The position numbers were made by a program, and so were the translations under genes. From assembly GCF_900115665.1 (NCBI RefSeq), contig NZ_FOXH01000022.1, positions 28,643 through 92,642 on the forward strand: a stretch of 64,000 nt of DNA, written 5' to 3'. Below the pieces are notes generated by a model. The model ran no database searches and was not told the origin of the DNA. It worked only from the letters and a program-made list of their open reading frames with translations. This document shows positions 55,536 through 63,393 of the stretch, in pieces. The stretch is from Pseudarcicella hirudinis (lineage in GTDB: Bacteria > Bacteroidota > Bacteroidia > Cytophagales > Spirosomataceae). The stretch's first letter is position 1, and each line of letters begins with the position of its first letter.

Positions 55536-57974
55536 ATGAAAGCCTTTGTCTTTTTCCTGTTCTGCTCAGTTACTTCATTTGCTCAATCTTCTCCCAAATT
55601 CATTTCAGGGAAAGTAAAAGATAACCGGAATGAAGTTATTCCCGGAGCAACGGTAAGATTATTAAATGTGATAGATTCCACCATGATAAAGGGAGAAATC
55701 GCCGACGGAAAGGGAGAGTTTAAATTCAATAATCTCCCGGATGGTGTTTATATACTTGCCATTACTGCCGTCGGACAAAAAAAATACCTTAGTATACCGC
55801 TTTCTGTTGATGAACATCACAGACAGATCGTATTGCCGGCAATTGTGATGTCAGCTGCTCAAAATACCGGTTTGCAGGAGGTAGTTGTAAGGGTAAAGCG
55901 ACCATTGATTGAACAGGAACCTGACAAAACTATTGTAAATGTGGAATCGATGATCAGCAGTGCGACAAGTAATACCCTTGAAGTGCTGGAAAAAACACCG
56001 GGAATAAGTATAGGTTCCAATGGTGAAATAAGTCTGAATGGCCGGGGGGCTGTTCTTGTACTTATTGATGGCAGACCAACTTATATGTCGGGACAGGATT
56101 TAGCTGCATATTTAAAATCCCTGCCGGGAGGTTTGTTAGACAAAATAGAATTAATGGACAATCCTCCTGCCAGATACGATGCTTCGGGGAATGCCATTAT
56201 CAATATTCGTCTGAAAAAAAACAGAACAGGAGGTCTCACAGGCAACATTTCCTCAGGTTATAGTCAGGGAAGATATGCCAGAAATAATGAAGTTATCAAT
56301 TTAAATTACAACCATAAAAAACTGAACATTTTCGGGAACATTGGTTACAACCTGGAGAAAAACTACACCACAGAAACATATTTCCGAAGATTTTACCAGG
56401 AAAATAATGAGCTTAGTTCAAAAGTGACACTTCTTAATAATCAGCTTTATCAAAACGGCGGACAAAGTGTGTATCTGGGTTTAGATTATGCGGCCACTCC
56501 CAACACTACCTATGGATTTTTATTTAACCTAAACAAAAACTCAAAAGACGGGCGACTAGATTATTTCAGTAAGAGCTCCACAACTGATAATAGGCCAGAT
56601 GTTATTGGTACCGGCAATACTATCGGGATGGACAAAAGAACAAACCTTGGTATAAATCTCAATTTCCTGCACAAATTTAAGAACCAGGGAAAGGAGTTAT
56701 CTGCTGATATAAATTATTTGAACTATCAGTCAAAAGGCAATCAGACTTTACAAAACTTTGTGTATCAGCCGGAAGGGACTTTAACCGGAAATAATGAGTT
56801 TTTATATCTTTTGCCATCCACGATCAATATTTTCACCGTCAAGGCAGACTATGTTCATTCCCTCAAAAACAATGCAAAATGGGAAGCAGGCTTCAAATCC
56901 AGTCTGGTTAACAACGATAATATCTCAGATTATTATTTAGTTGCCGAAACTGGTTTAATTTCAGATAACAGCAGATCCAATCATTTCAAATATGATGAAA
57001 ATATTAATGCAGCTTATTTTAATACCCAAAAGAGCTGGAAGCGTCTGAGTGCACAGTTTGGTCTGAGGATAGAAAATACCAGAGCTACAGGACAGCAGCT
57101 GGGAAACGAAATGGTGCAAAGCAGCTCTTTTAACAAAGATTACACACAATTATTTCCAGGTGCATTCATAAGTTACAAACTCGACACCTTAAACAAAAAT
57201 ACCCTGACATTAGGTATTACCAGAAGGATTGGACGACCAAATTATCAGCAATTGAATCCGTTTCTGTTTTTCATTGATAAGTACTCTTACAGTTCAGGAA
57301 ATCCTTTGTTAAACCCTCAGTACCAGTACAGATTTGAAATAAAATACCAGCATAAACAGTTTCTGCGAATGGGCTTAAGCTATAATAAATTCAGTGATCT
57401 GATTTTTCAAACGATGCAGACTGTCAATGATATCTTTATTAACAGTCCTAATAATCTGGGCTTCGGATATATGCTATTGCTTTCTAACAATTTGTCGTTC
57501 TCTCCTGCTAAATGGTGGTATGTCAATACCGACATTATGCTTTCCCGTATGGGTCTGGACGGGACTTCCTATTCAGCCACACTCAATCCAAGTGCCTGGG
57601 TAGCCAGAATAAATGTGATTAATCAATTCAGATTTGAAAAAGGATGGAGTGCTGAATTTGGAGGATATTATGCCAGTATAGACCTCAACGGACAAGCTTT
57701 TACAGAACCCAGATATAGACTGAATGCAACTATACAAAAGAAAATCTGGAAAGAGAAAGGGAGTATCAGGCTCGGCATTGATGACATGTTTCATTCCTGG
57801 ATACAAAAAAACAGTTCGGTTGGATTAAAACAGGCTGATTTTCTGCTAACCAACGAAAATGATACACAACGAATAGGTCTTGCATTTACTTATCGTTTCG
57901 GCAAAGAAACCTTCGCCCGTAAACGCAGGCATAACAACAATGCCTCAGATGCAGAAAAAGAAAGAGTGGAATAG
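55536..57974 (+). CDS. TonB-dependent receptor-like outer membrane barrel (PF14905 type), second copy
   Basis: 812 residues from ATG 55536, giving signal peptide MKAFVFFLFCSVTSFAQ; an upstream start at 55470 has no clear leader. Layout mirrors 20531-23035: CarboxypepD_reg domain, EVLEKTPGISIGSNGEISLNGRG, LVLIDGRPTYMSGQDLAAYL, NPPARYDASGNAIINIRLKK, and an outer membrane beta-barrel that ends in TYRFGKE followed by a basic tail. It is read divergently from the two-component genes (249-bp shared region), a common pairing for this family. Confidence 0.85.
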   Translation: MKAFVFFLFCSVTSFAQSSPKFISGKVKDNRNEVIPGATVRLLNVIDSTMIKGEIADGKGEFKFNNLPDGVYILAITAVGQKKYLSIPLSVDEHHRQIVLPAIVMSAAQNTGLQEVVVRVKRPLIEQEPDKTIVNVESMISSATSNTLEVLEKTPGISIGSNGEISLNGRGAVLVLIDGRPTYMSGQDLAAYLKSLPGGLLDKIELMDNPPARYDASGNAIINIRLKKNRTGGLTGNISSGYSQGRYARNNEVINLNYNHKKLNIFGNIGYNLEKNYTTETYFRRFYQENNELSSKVTLLNNQLYQNGGQSVYLGLDYAATPNTTYGFLFNLNKNSKDGRLDYFSKSSTTDNRPDVIGTGNTIGMDKRTNLGINLNFLHKFKNQGKELSADINYLNYQSKGNQTLQNFVYQPEGTLTGNNEFLYLLPSTINIFTVKADYVHSLKNNAKWEAGFKSSLVNNDNISDYYLVAETGLISDNSRSNHFKYDENINAAYFNTQKSWKRLSAQFGLRIENTRATGQQLGNEMVQSSSFNKDYTQLFPGAFISYKLDTLNKNTLTLGITRRIGRPNYQQLNPFLFFIDKYSYSSGNPLLNPQYQYRFEIKYQHKQFLRMGLSYNKFSDLIFQTMQTVNDIFINSPNNLGFGYMLLLSNNLSFSPAKWWYVNTDIMLSRMGLDGTSYSATLNPSAWVARINVINQFRFEKGWSAEFGGYYASIDLNGQAFTEPRYRLNATIQKKIWKEKGSIRLGIDDMFHSWIQKNSSVGLKQADFLLTNENDTQRIGLAFTYRFGKETFARKRRHNNNASDAEKERVE

Positions 57975-58074
57975 ATAAATTGTATGGTATAAAGATACTT
58001 TTCAGGGTATCATCAACCTTTCCTTCACCTTGGTCCGCGACAAACGGACCTCTTACCTATTTAGACTTATGCCC

Positions 58075-58106
58075 GCTCTGTCTGTAGTCAAAAAACTACG
58101 GACAAT
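58075..58106. repeat. Island-flanking hairpin, left copy
   Basis: GCTCTGTCTGTAGTC, a short A-run, then ACTACGGACAAT. Its stem is TGTCTGTAGT against ACTACGGACA with one G-T pair. Nearly the same sequence closes the island at 60902-60936. Confidence 0.65.
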
Positions 58107-58344
58107 TGTGTCTGGGATACAAAAAGTACACATTAGCTTCATTTTATCATTTTATTCTCAATCATTGTTCTCCCTTATTTACCGGGAGACACACTTAACT
58201 CTTTTGCAATCCTTAGAGTCCTGCGAAACTCTATAGACAGGGGAAATAAAGATAGCTTTCTCTTTAGAATGCAGGTAATTTGAGAGAAATATTTACGAAA
58301 AAATTTTGTTTATTATTGGATAAAATAGTAGTATTGCAATACAG

Positions 58345-58367
58345 ATTCATCAGATGATATGATGAAT
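58345..58367. promoter_or_regulatory. FCD-regulator operator, copy 1
   Basis: ATTCATCA and TGATGAAT form perfect 8-bp arms around GATGATA, followed by TAT. It sits immediately before the regulator start codon and overlaps alternative ATGs at 58359 and 58362; this supports the start at 58377 and autoregulation. Confidence 0.75.
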
Positions 58368-58376
58368 TATACACAT

Positions 58377-59030
58377 ATGGCATTATTACGAAAAAGTTCA
58401 TTAGCAAAAGAAGTCTCAAATCTCATTGAAAAGGAGATAAAGGAAGGCATTTATGCTTTAAATCAAAAACTACCAATCGAACCTGAGCTGATGCAAAGAT
58501 ATGGTGTTGGGAGATCTACTATTCGTGAGGCGATTAAGTATCTCGTTCAGCTGGGTTATGTGCAGGTATTGCAGGGGGTTGGAACCTTCGTATCTAAGAC
58601 AACTATAAGTGCTCCCATAGATGAAAAATTAGGAACTGCACTTTTTGAAGAGATGTTTGAGGTAAGGCAACTTCTAGAGCTTAAAATAGTGGAAAAAGCT
58701 GCGATAAATCGTAATAGCCGACATCTGGTAAATATTAAAGAGAAGCTTAAAGTAAGAAATCAATACGCTAACGAGGGTAAAATCTCAGAATGCTTTCATG
58801 CAGACATCGAGTTCCACAATGCAGTAGCTGAGAGTTGTGGAAATGAATTGCTATTTGAATTGTATAAAGTTTTATCCATGCAACTCACTAAATTGTATTT
58901 TGAGAGCTTTTCAGATACCTCCATCTTCATTTACAAAAATGAGTTACATGAAGAACTTGTCAAATATATTGAGTCACAGAAACCTGCTAAAGCCTTAGAA
59001 GTTGCTAAAAAGATCATTGCATCTCCCTAA
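58377..59030 (+). CDS. GntR/FadR-subfamily regulator with FCD domain
   Basis: 217 residues from ATG 58377, after the operator. The winged helix (about 4-70) reads LPIEPELMQRYGVGRSTIREAIKYLVQLGYVQVLQGVGTFV. The helical FCD domain (about 85-215) has EEMFEVRQLLELKIVEKAA and the metal-site stretch FHADIEFHNAVAESCGNELL. FCD regulators sense small carboxylates or sugar acids through a metal. A second copy of its operator precedes the next gene. Confidence 0.88.
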   Translation: MALLRKSSLAKEVSNLIEKEIKEGIYALNQKLPIEPELMQRYGVGRSTIREAIKYLVQLGYVQVLQGVGTFVSKTTISAPIDEKLGTALFEEMFEVRQLLELKIVEKAAINRNSRHLVNIKEKLKVRNQYANEGKISECFHADIEFHNAVAESCGNELLFELYKVLSMQLTKLYFESFSDTSIFIYKNELHEELVKYIESQKPAKALEVAKKIIASP

Positions 59031-59042
59031 ATTTTTAAAATA

Positions 59043-59065
59043 ATTCATCAGATGATATGATGAAT
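59043..59065. promoter_or_regulatory. FCD-regulator operator, copy 2
   Basis: Same 23-bp palindrome as at 58345-58367, identical over 26 bases including the trailing TAT, located between the regulator and the isomerase, near the -33 region of a weak TGAATTTG promoter box. Confidence 0.75.
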
Positions 59066-59135
59066 TATGTGGTTATTTTTTTTGAATTTGCAGGCTATAA
59101 AATCACTTTTTCTTTCACTATAATATTATTTTCAT

Positions 59136-60188
59136 ATGAAAACGATTAAAGGACCTGGCGTATTTTTAGCTCAATTTCTTAGCGATGAATACCCGTTTAA
59201 CCGCTTAGAAAGCTTAGGAGACTATATGTCAAACCTTGGGTATAAAGGTGTGCAATTACCCATCTGGGATTCAAGAATAATCGATATAAAGCTGGCTGCC
59301 GAATCTCAGACCTATGCAGATGATTTAAAAGGAATGCTACGGGATAAAGGGCTGGAAATCACGGAACTCTCTAGTCATATTATCGGTCAACTGGTGGCTT
59401 CACACGCCGCTTACGACGATTTTTTTGACAGTTTTACCATTCCACAGATGAGGAAGAATCCTAAAGCACGTATGCAATGGGCTATTCAACAACTCAAATA
59501 CGCAGCTCAGGCTAGCCGGAGACTTGAACTTCAAACAAGTATTACATTTTCCGGATCTCTTGCCTGGCCTTTTATGTTTCCATGGCCCCAACGGCCAAAA
59601 GGGTTAATTGAGATGGCTTTCAATGAACTCGCCACCAGGTGGAAACCGATTCTGGATGAATACGATAACAATGGAATAGATTTAGCTTTCGAATTACATC
59701 CCGGAGAGGATGTATTTGACGGAGCAACTTTCGAAATGTTTGTTGACTACTTAGGAGGTCATTCCCGAGCCAATATAAACTATGACCCTAGTCATCTCAT
59801 TTTACAACAACTTGATTATTTGCAGTTTATAGATATTTACCATGATCGTATAAAAGCCTTTCATGTGAAAGATGCGGAATTCAATCCTTCTGGCAGGCAA
59901 GGTGTCTATGGGGGTTTCGCCAACTGGGCCGACAGAGCCGGAAGGTTTCGTTCGCCCGGAGATGGACAAGTGCGCTTTAAAGATATTTTCTCTAAGCTAT
60001 CACAATATGATTACGATAGTTGGGCTGTCTTGGAGTGGGAATGCTGCATCAAATCCCCTGAGCAAGGAGCCAGGGAGGGAGTTAAATTTATCCAGAATCA
60101 TATTATTGAGGTAACTCATAAGGCCTTTGACGACTTCGCAGGCGGAGAACCCGATGAAGAACGTAATAAAAGAAGTCTGGGGTTATAA
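59136..60188 (+). CDS. Sugar phosphate isomerase/epimerase (TIM-barrel, AP_endonuc_2 family)
   Basis: 350 residues, no signal peptide. The barrel shows metal ligands in family order: Glu in DLAFELHPGED with the His two residues on, Asp-His in INYDPSHLILQ, His in KAFHVKDAEF and Glu in AVLEWECC. The family isomerises or epimerises keto-sugars and inositol derivatives. It is preceded by the FCD operator and followed by a PNPOx gene, so it is probably the induced enzyme of a small sugar-acid or polyol pathway. Substrate unknown. Confidence 0.88.
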   Translation: MKTIKGPGVFLAQFLSDEYPFNRLESLGDYMSNLGYKGVQLPIWDSRIIDIKLAAESQTYADDLKGMLRDKGLEITELSSHIIGQLVASHAAYDDFFDSFTIPQMRKNPKARMQWAIQQLKYAAQASRRLELQTSITFSGSLAWPFMFPWPQRPKGLIEMAFNELATRWKPILDEYDNNGIDLAFELHPGEDVFDGATFEMFVDYLGGHSRANINYDPSHLILQQLDYLQFIDIYHDRIKAFHVKDAEFNPSGRQGVYGGFANWADRAGRFRSPGDGQVRFKDIFSKLSQYDYDSWAVLEWECCIKSPEQGAREGVKFIQNHIIEVTHKAFDDFAGGEPDEERNKRSLGL

Positions 60189-60320
60189 AATACAGGACTA
60201 CGATGATAATGAGAAGGAAGTGAGTGGTGATAAAAGGAGTGTAAACATCTTAATCATACCACATTTATACGATGAATTAAAGATTCAAAGATATTTATGT
60301 ATTTCAATTGTTAAAAAGAT

Positions 60321-60878
60321 ATGGGAACTTTTTCAGATACTATTACCACTGCTCACCGGAAATTCGTCGGCAGGCAGCACATGTTTTTTGTCAGTACAGC
60401 CCCGTTAAGTTCTGATGGTCATGTTAATTTATCTCCAAAAGGGCTTGATTGTTTCCGCTTTCTTTCCGATAAAGAGGTAGGGTACATGGATTTAATCAGC
60501 AGTGGGAATGAGACCTCCGCACACATTTTGGAGAACGGAAGAATAACCCTCATGTTTTGTTCGTTTGAGGGGCCTCCCAGCATATTAAGGCTATACGGAA
60601 AAGCGGTAACCATACTACCTGGTACTGATCTGTGGGATAAATATGCCCCTCAATTTATTATTCATCCCAGCACTCGTCAACTTATCGTGGCAGAAATCAG
60701 TCTGGTTCAAACTTCGTGCGGTTGGGGAGTACCTTTGTTTGACTATTTAGGCCAACGTGATATCCATTTCAAATGGGCTGCTAAAATAGGTCAGGAAGGA
60801 CTGGAAGAATACATTGAAGAAAATAATTTAGTTAGTTTGGATGGCCTGCCCACAAGCCTGGGTTTATCTAAGGAATGA
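60321..60878 (+). CDS. Pyridoxamine 5'-phosphate oxidase family flavoprotein
   Basis: 185 residues. The split-barrel flavin fold is seen in FFVSTAPLSSDGHVNLSPKG, VGYMDLISSGNETSAHILENGRITLMFCSFEGPPSILRLYGKA, and the C-terminal TSCGWGVPLFDYLGQRD. This branch does not make PLP; members are FMN- or F420-type reductases or heme-handling proteins. 132 bp after the isomerase; that gap holds an overlapping, unconvincing frame, so it may be a separate transcript unit of the same island. Confidence 0.85.
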   Translation: MGTFSDTITTAHRKFVGRQHMFFVSTAPLSSDGHVNLSPKGLDCFRFLSDKEVGYMDLISSGNETSAHILENGRITLMFCSFEGPPSILRLYGKAVTILPGTDLWDKYAPQFIIHPSTRQLIVAEISLVQTSCGWGVPLFDYLGQRDIHFKWAAKIGQEGLEEYIEENNLVSLDGLPTSLGLSKE

Positions 60879-60901
60879 CTGCATTCTTCTACAGAGACCC
60901 T

Positions 60902-60936
60902 GCTCTGTCCGTAGTCAAAAAAAGACTACGGACAAT
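60902..60936. repeat. Island-flanking hairpin, right copy
   Basis: TGTCCGTAGTC pairs with GACTACGGACA (perfect 11 bp) around an A-run; near-copy of 58075-58106 with GCTCTGTC at its left. It also serves as a terminator shape between the PNPOx gene and the SH3 gene. Confidence 0.7.
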
Positions 60937-60953
60937 CTATAAAAAAGTGTTTG

Positions 60954-61118
60954 TGACAGGAAAGGTAGCTTTACGATCTTCCTGGGTTTTATCCCAAAAT
61001 ATGCCCAAACAGCATTAAAGCAAGCCTTCCGACCTGCTTTATTGTAGCTATTCTACATCTGTTTTCCTTATCCAGCCTTCGATGGTTTTGCTGCCGTAGT
61101 ACCGGATTTTTAGCCAAT
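60954..61118. repeat. Cassette-arm repeat, copy 1
   Basis: This block is closely similar to 62543-62723 (only a few substitutions in its immunity 3' part and one 15-bp gap). On the minus strand it covers the 3' end of the SH3 gene and, beyond its stop, a remnant of the linker that opens the next hydrolase cassette (NAVWAYFG against NAVWGYLG), here frame-broken. Confidence 0.75.
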
Positions 61119-61794
61119 CGTCTTGGGTTTCTAAAATCTCTACTTCATCACCTTTCAGGAGGTACATTTGGGTAGGTTTGTTAGGTTCTGAACAAATAAA
61201 GGATTTCAATAAGGTAATTTTCCTCTCACCATGTTCCATAAAACTTAAATATTTTTGCCAGTGTTTTTTATTTTCTTTGAGTGCCAATAAGACATAATCA
61301 GGGATTCTATCTATTTTTTTATAAACATCTGGATCTTTACCAAAATTGAAGTTGATGGTAGTGGGTGGTAAACCTTCTGGAAGCTCATCATTAATCGACC
61401 AATCACAAGATCTCGTTGGTTTATATAAGTTTCCAAACTTATCATATCCAATTTTATTATCACTTTTATCATTTTCGATTAAATCATCATAAAAAAGAAC
61501 ATATTTACCTGTTGTTTTTAAATCTTTTAGATGCTTGGGGCGTGTATCATAAGGAGAAGCATCCCAAAAACCATAGTAAGAGTATGGCTCATTATAAATA
61601 CTTGCTTTTTTTGACTCAAGCCAGAAAGTTATATCTATTGATTTATTATCCTTGAAAATAATCCAAAAACTGTCATAACCTTCCTTAGGGGGGACAAATT
61701 CCCAAACACCTATAAATTGATTAATTTTGTTGTTTTGAGAAAAAGAAAATTCACAAAATAATAGCGTCAAAATAACTAAGATTATTTTTTTCAT
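61048..61794 (-). CDS. Secreted SH3-domain protein, probable immunity to the GH19-like toxin (cassette 1)
   Basis: 248 residues, signal peptide to about 19 (FSFSQ). Residues 23-60 look lipocalin-like (INQFIGVWEF, FWIIFKDNKSIDITFW). The C-terminus (about 205-248) is an SH3-type domain, MYLLKGDEVEILETQDDWLKIRYYGSKTIEGWIRK. Its ATG overlaps the hydrolase stop by one base (TAATG), so translation is coupled. Secretion to the periplasm plus coupling to a peptidoglycan-hydrolase domain fits an immunity protein; a plain cell-wall protein is possible. The paralogue at 62653-63393 has the same architecture but a very different middle. Confidence 0.65.
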   Translation of the reverse strand: MKKIILVILTLLFCEFSFSQNNKINQFIGVWEFVPPKEGYDSFWIIFKDNKSIDITFWLESKKASIYNEPYSYYGFWDASPYDTRPKHLKDLKTTGKYVLFYDDLIENDKSDNKIGYDKFGNLYKPTRSCDWSINDELPEGLPPTTINFNFGKDPDVYKKIDRIPDYVLLALKENKKHWQKYLSFMEHGERKITLLKSFICSEPNKPTQMYLLKGDEVEILETQDDWLKIRYYGSKTIEGWIRKTDVE

Positions 61795-62609
61795 TATTTT
61801 AAAAGGTTATATGCTTTTTTCGTTAAAGTTTTTCTTTGAGGTAATCCATTGGGTCCTCCATTGACCTTTCTTGAAACCTTCTCTATGCTATCGTCATCTA
61901 CTGTAGTAGCGAGAGTATTGGCATTGACACTTTTCCAAAAAGCTAAAGAAGATTGCATGGCAAAGTCTAAATCTGTGATTAAAAGCTCACGTGTTGCTTC
62001 ACAAGCATCTGAATCGCAAGTAAAATCCTTTTTGTTATCTGGAAACGTGGTATTCCAGTTGGTCTGCAAGTCTTTGTATTTTTCTTTCCCCGTCAAATGC
62101 AAAAATGCTCGCCCTCTAAAACGGCCCCCATCTCCACTGTTTGGAGTACCATTGTCCAGGCGGCAAGAATAAACATAGTCGAAAAGTTTGATAGAACATT
62201 TGTATTTATCCTTTACCACCAAATCAGATGTTATTTTGGTTAGTTTAGGAATACATGAGGTAGGTTCATCTCCATTGCATTCATCTAAATTTGATTCATA
62301 ACCGACGAACAGATCACAATATTTTACCTTTCCGAATATTACTTTTATTCTGTCCTTAGAATAACAATAATCCTCTTTTAGACTTGACAAATTACTTTCC
62401 GCCCCAATCTGTCCTATAAAATGAGCCATTCGTTCAGGTGTTGTTAAACCATAGTCATCGCTGTACTTATTAATTATGCTTGCCACCTCATCACATCTGT
62501 TTTGTGGTGTGTCCGGAAATATCTCATGTAATTGTGTGCCTGTAACAGGAAAGCTAGCTTGATGGTCTTCCTCAGTTTTATCCCCCAGATACCCCCAAAC
62601 AGCATTGAC
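61794..62609 (-). CDS. GH19-like hydrolase domain, start-less orphan toxin tip (cassette 1)
   Basis: The frame is open from 62609, directly after an in-frame TAG (62610-62612), to 61794, but contains no ATG or TTG; the only start-like codon is GTG at 62486, which would clip the first helix of the domain. It begins NAVWGYLGDKTEEDH, then GTQLHEIFPD, MAHFIGQIGAESNLSSL with the catalytic-type Glu, RFRGRAFLHLTGKEKY and VSRKVNGGPNGLPQRKTL, the GH19 landmarks. Such domains cut chitin or peptidoglycan. No signal peptide is possible in this frame. It therefore looks like a silent C-terminal tip that would need joining to another coding sequence. Confidence 0.65.
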   Translation of the reverse strand, partial: VNAVWGYLGDKTEEDHQASFPVTGTQLHEIFPDTPQNRCDEVASIINKYSDDYGLTTPERMAHFIGQIGAESNLSSLKEDYCYSKDRIKVIFGKVKYCDLFVGYESNLDECNGDEPTSCIPKLTKITSDLVVKDKYKCSIKLFDYVYSCRLDNGTPNSGDGGRFRGRAFLHLTGKEKYKDLQTNWNTTFPDNKKDFTCDSDACEATRELLITDLDFAMQSSLAFWKSVNANTLATTVDDDSIEKVSRKVNGGPNGLPQRKTLTKKAYNLLK

Positions 62610-62723
62610 CTACCAAAAAGAAAAGCAAGCCTTCCGACCTGCTTTATTCAAGCTATTCTACATCTGTTTTCTTTATCCAGCCTTCGATGGTTTTCGAGCC
62701 GTAGTATCGGATTTTTAGCCAAT
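62543..62723. repeat. Cassette-arm repeat, copy 2
   Basis: Partner of 60954-61118. On the minus strand it spans the 3' end of the second SH3 gene, its stop, and the linker at the start of the orphan GH19-like frame. Confidence 0.75.
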
Positions 62724-63393
62724 TTATGCCTTTTACTAACTTTTCTTCTAATACTTCTACTTCGTCGCCTTCAATTAGATACATTTTTGTTAATGTAAAT
62801 GAATCATCAAGAATGAACCTTTTTTGAAATCTAATTTTCTTAAAACTTTCAAAAGCAATTTTTTTATAAAAATCTAAGACATATTTAGGTGGCGAAAGTA
62901 TGCGATTGTAATTGACAATTTTTGATGGAGCGGTATCATCCCAAACATAATACCTATTTGATTCTTTAGGATCAATATAGTAGTAATTAAGGCTAGGTCC
63001 GATATCGTTTATTTTTATTTCCCGGCCATTTATTACATCATCGTTAGTGTATTCGAGTAAATATAAAAGCTCCATTCCAATATCATTTAACTTAAAAGGT
63101 CTATCAAAATCAACAGAGTCTATAGGAATAGTTTTTTTGTAAATTCTATTAAATTCAGAATCTTCTGTAAACGTTGCTGTTTTAGGAACGCAGTAATTAA
63201 TAAAATCGCTCATATTATCATCTTTTGAATACGTTTCATTTATGGTATAAATTCTATTTTTATACCATAAATTATAATATTTTGAACAACACTCCATTTT
63301 CCAAATTCCATTGAGGTATTGGTTAATAGTTTGAGCAGACGTAGTCAAACCCCACAAAAACATAAATAGTATTATGATATATTTTTTCATCAT
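62653..63393 (-). CDS. Secreted SH3-domain protein, probable immunity (cassette 2)
   Basis: 246 residues, signal peptide to about 20 (GLTTSAQ). It repeats the design of 61048-61794: INQYLNGIWKMECC near the N-terminus, a variable middle, and a C-terminal SH3-type domain with MYLIEGDEVEVLEE and LKIRYYGSKTIEGWIKKTDVE. The last 21 residues are almost identical to copy 1, while the middle is divergent, as expected if each protects against a different hydrolase. It overlaps the hydrolase stop by 4 bp (ATGA type), so it is translationally coupled. Confidence 0.65.
   Translation of the reverse strand: MMKKYIIILFMFLWGLTTSAQTINQYLNGIWKMECCSKYYNLWYKNRIYTINETYSKDDNMSDFINYCVPKTATFTEDSEFNRIYKKTIPIDSVDFDRPFKLNDIGMELLYLLEYTNDDVINGREIKINDIGPSLNYYYIDPKESNRYYVWDDTAPSKIVNYNRILSPPKYVLDFYKKIAFESFKKIRFQKRFILDDSFTLTKMYLIEGDEVEVLEEKLVKGINWLKIRYYGSKTIEGWIKKTDVE

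Larger units (their letters stand above)
57975..58376. other. Intergenic region with hairpins and palindromes
   Basis: GGTCCG (58032-58037) pairs with CGGACC (58045-58050). A second hairpin at 58075-58106 recurs at 60902-60936. A perfect 12-bp palindrome GTATTGCAATAC lies at 58331-58342 and the FCD-regulator operator at 58345-58367. Confidence 0.5.

Noticed and set aside
58331..58342. GTATTGCAATAC as a second operator
   Set aside because: Perfect but short palindrome that occurs once; no independent support.
60127..60408. 93-codon plus frame between isomerase and PNPOx
   Set aside because: Overlaps both genes in another frame and shows no family features.
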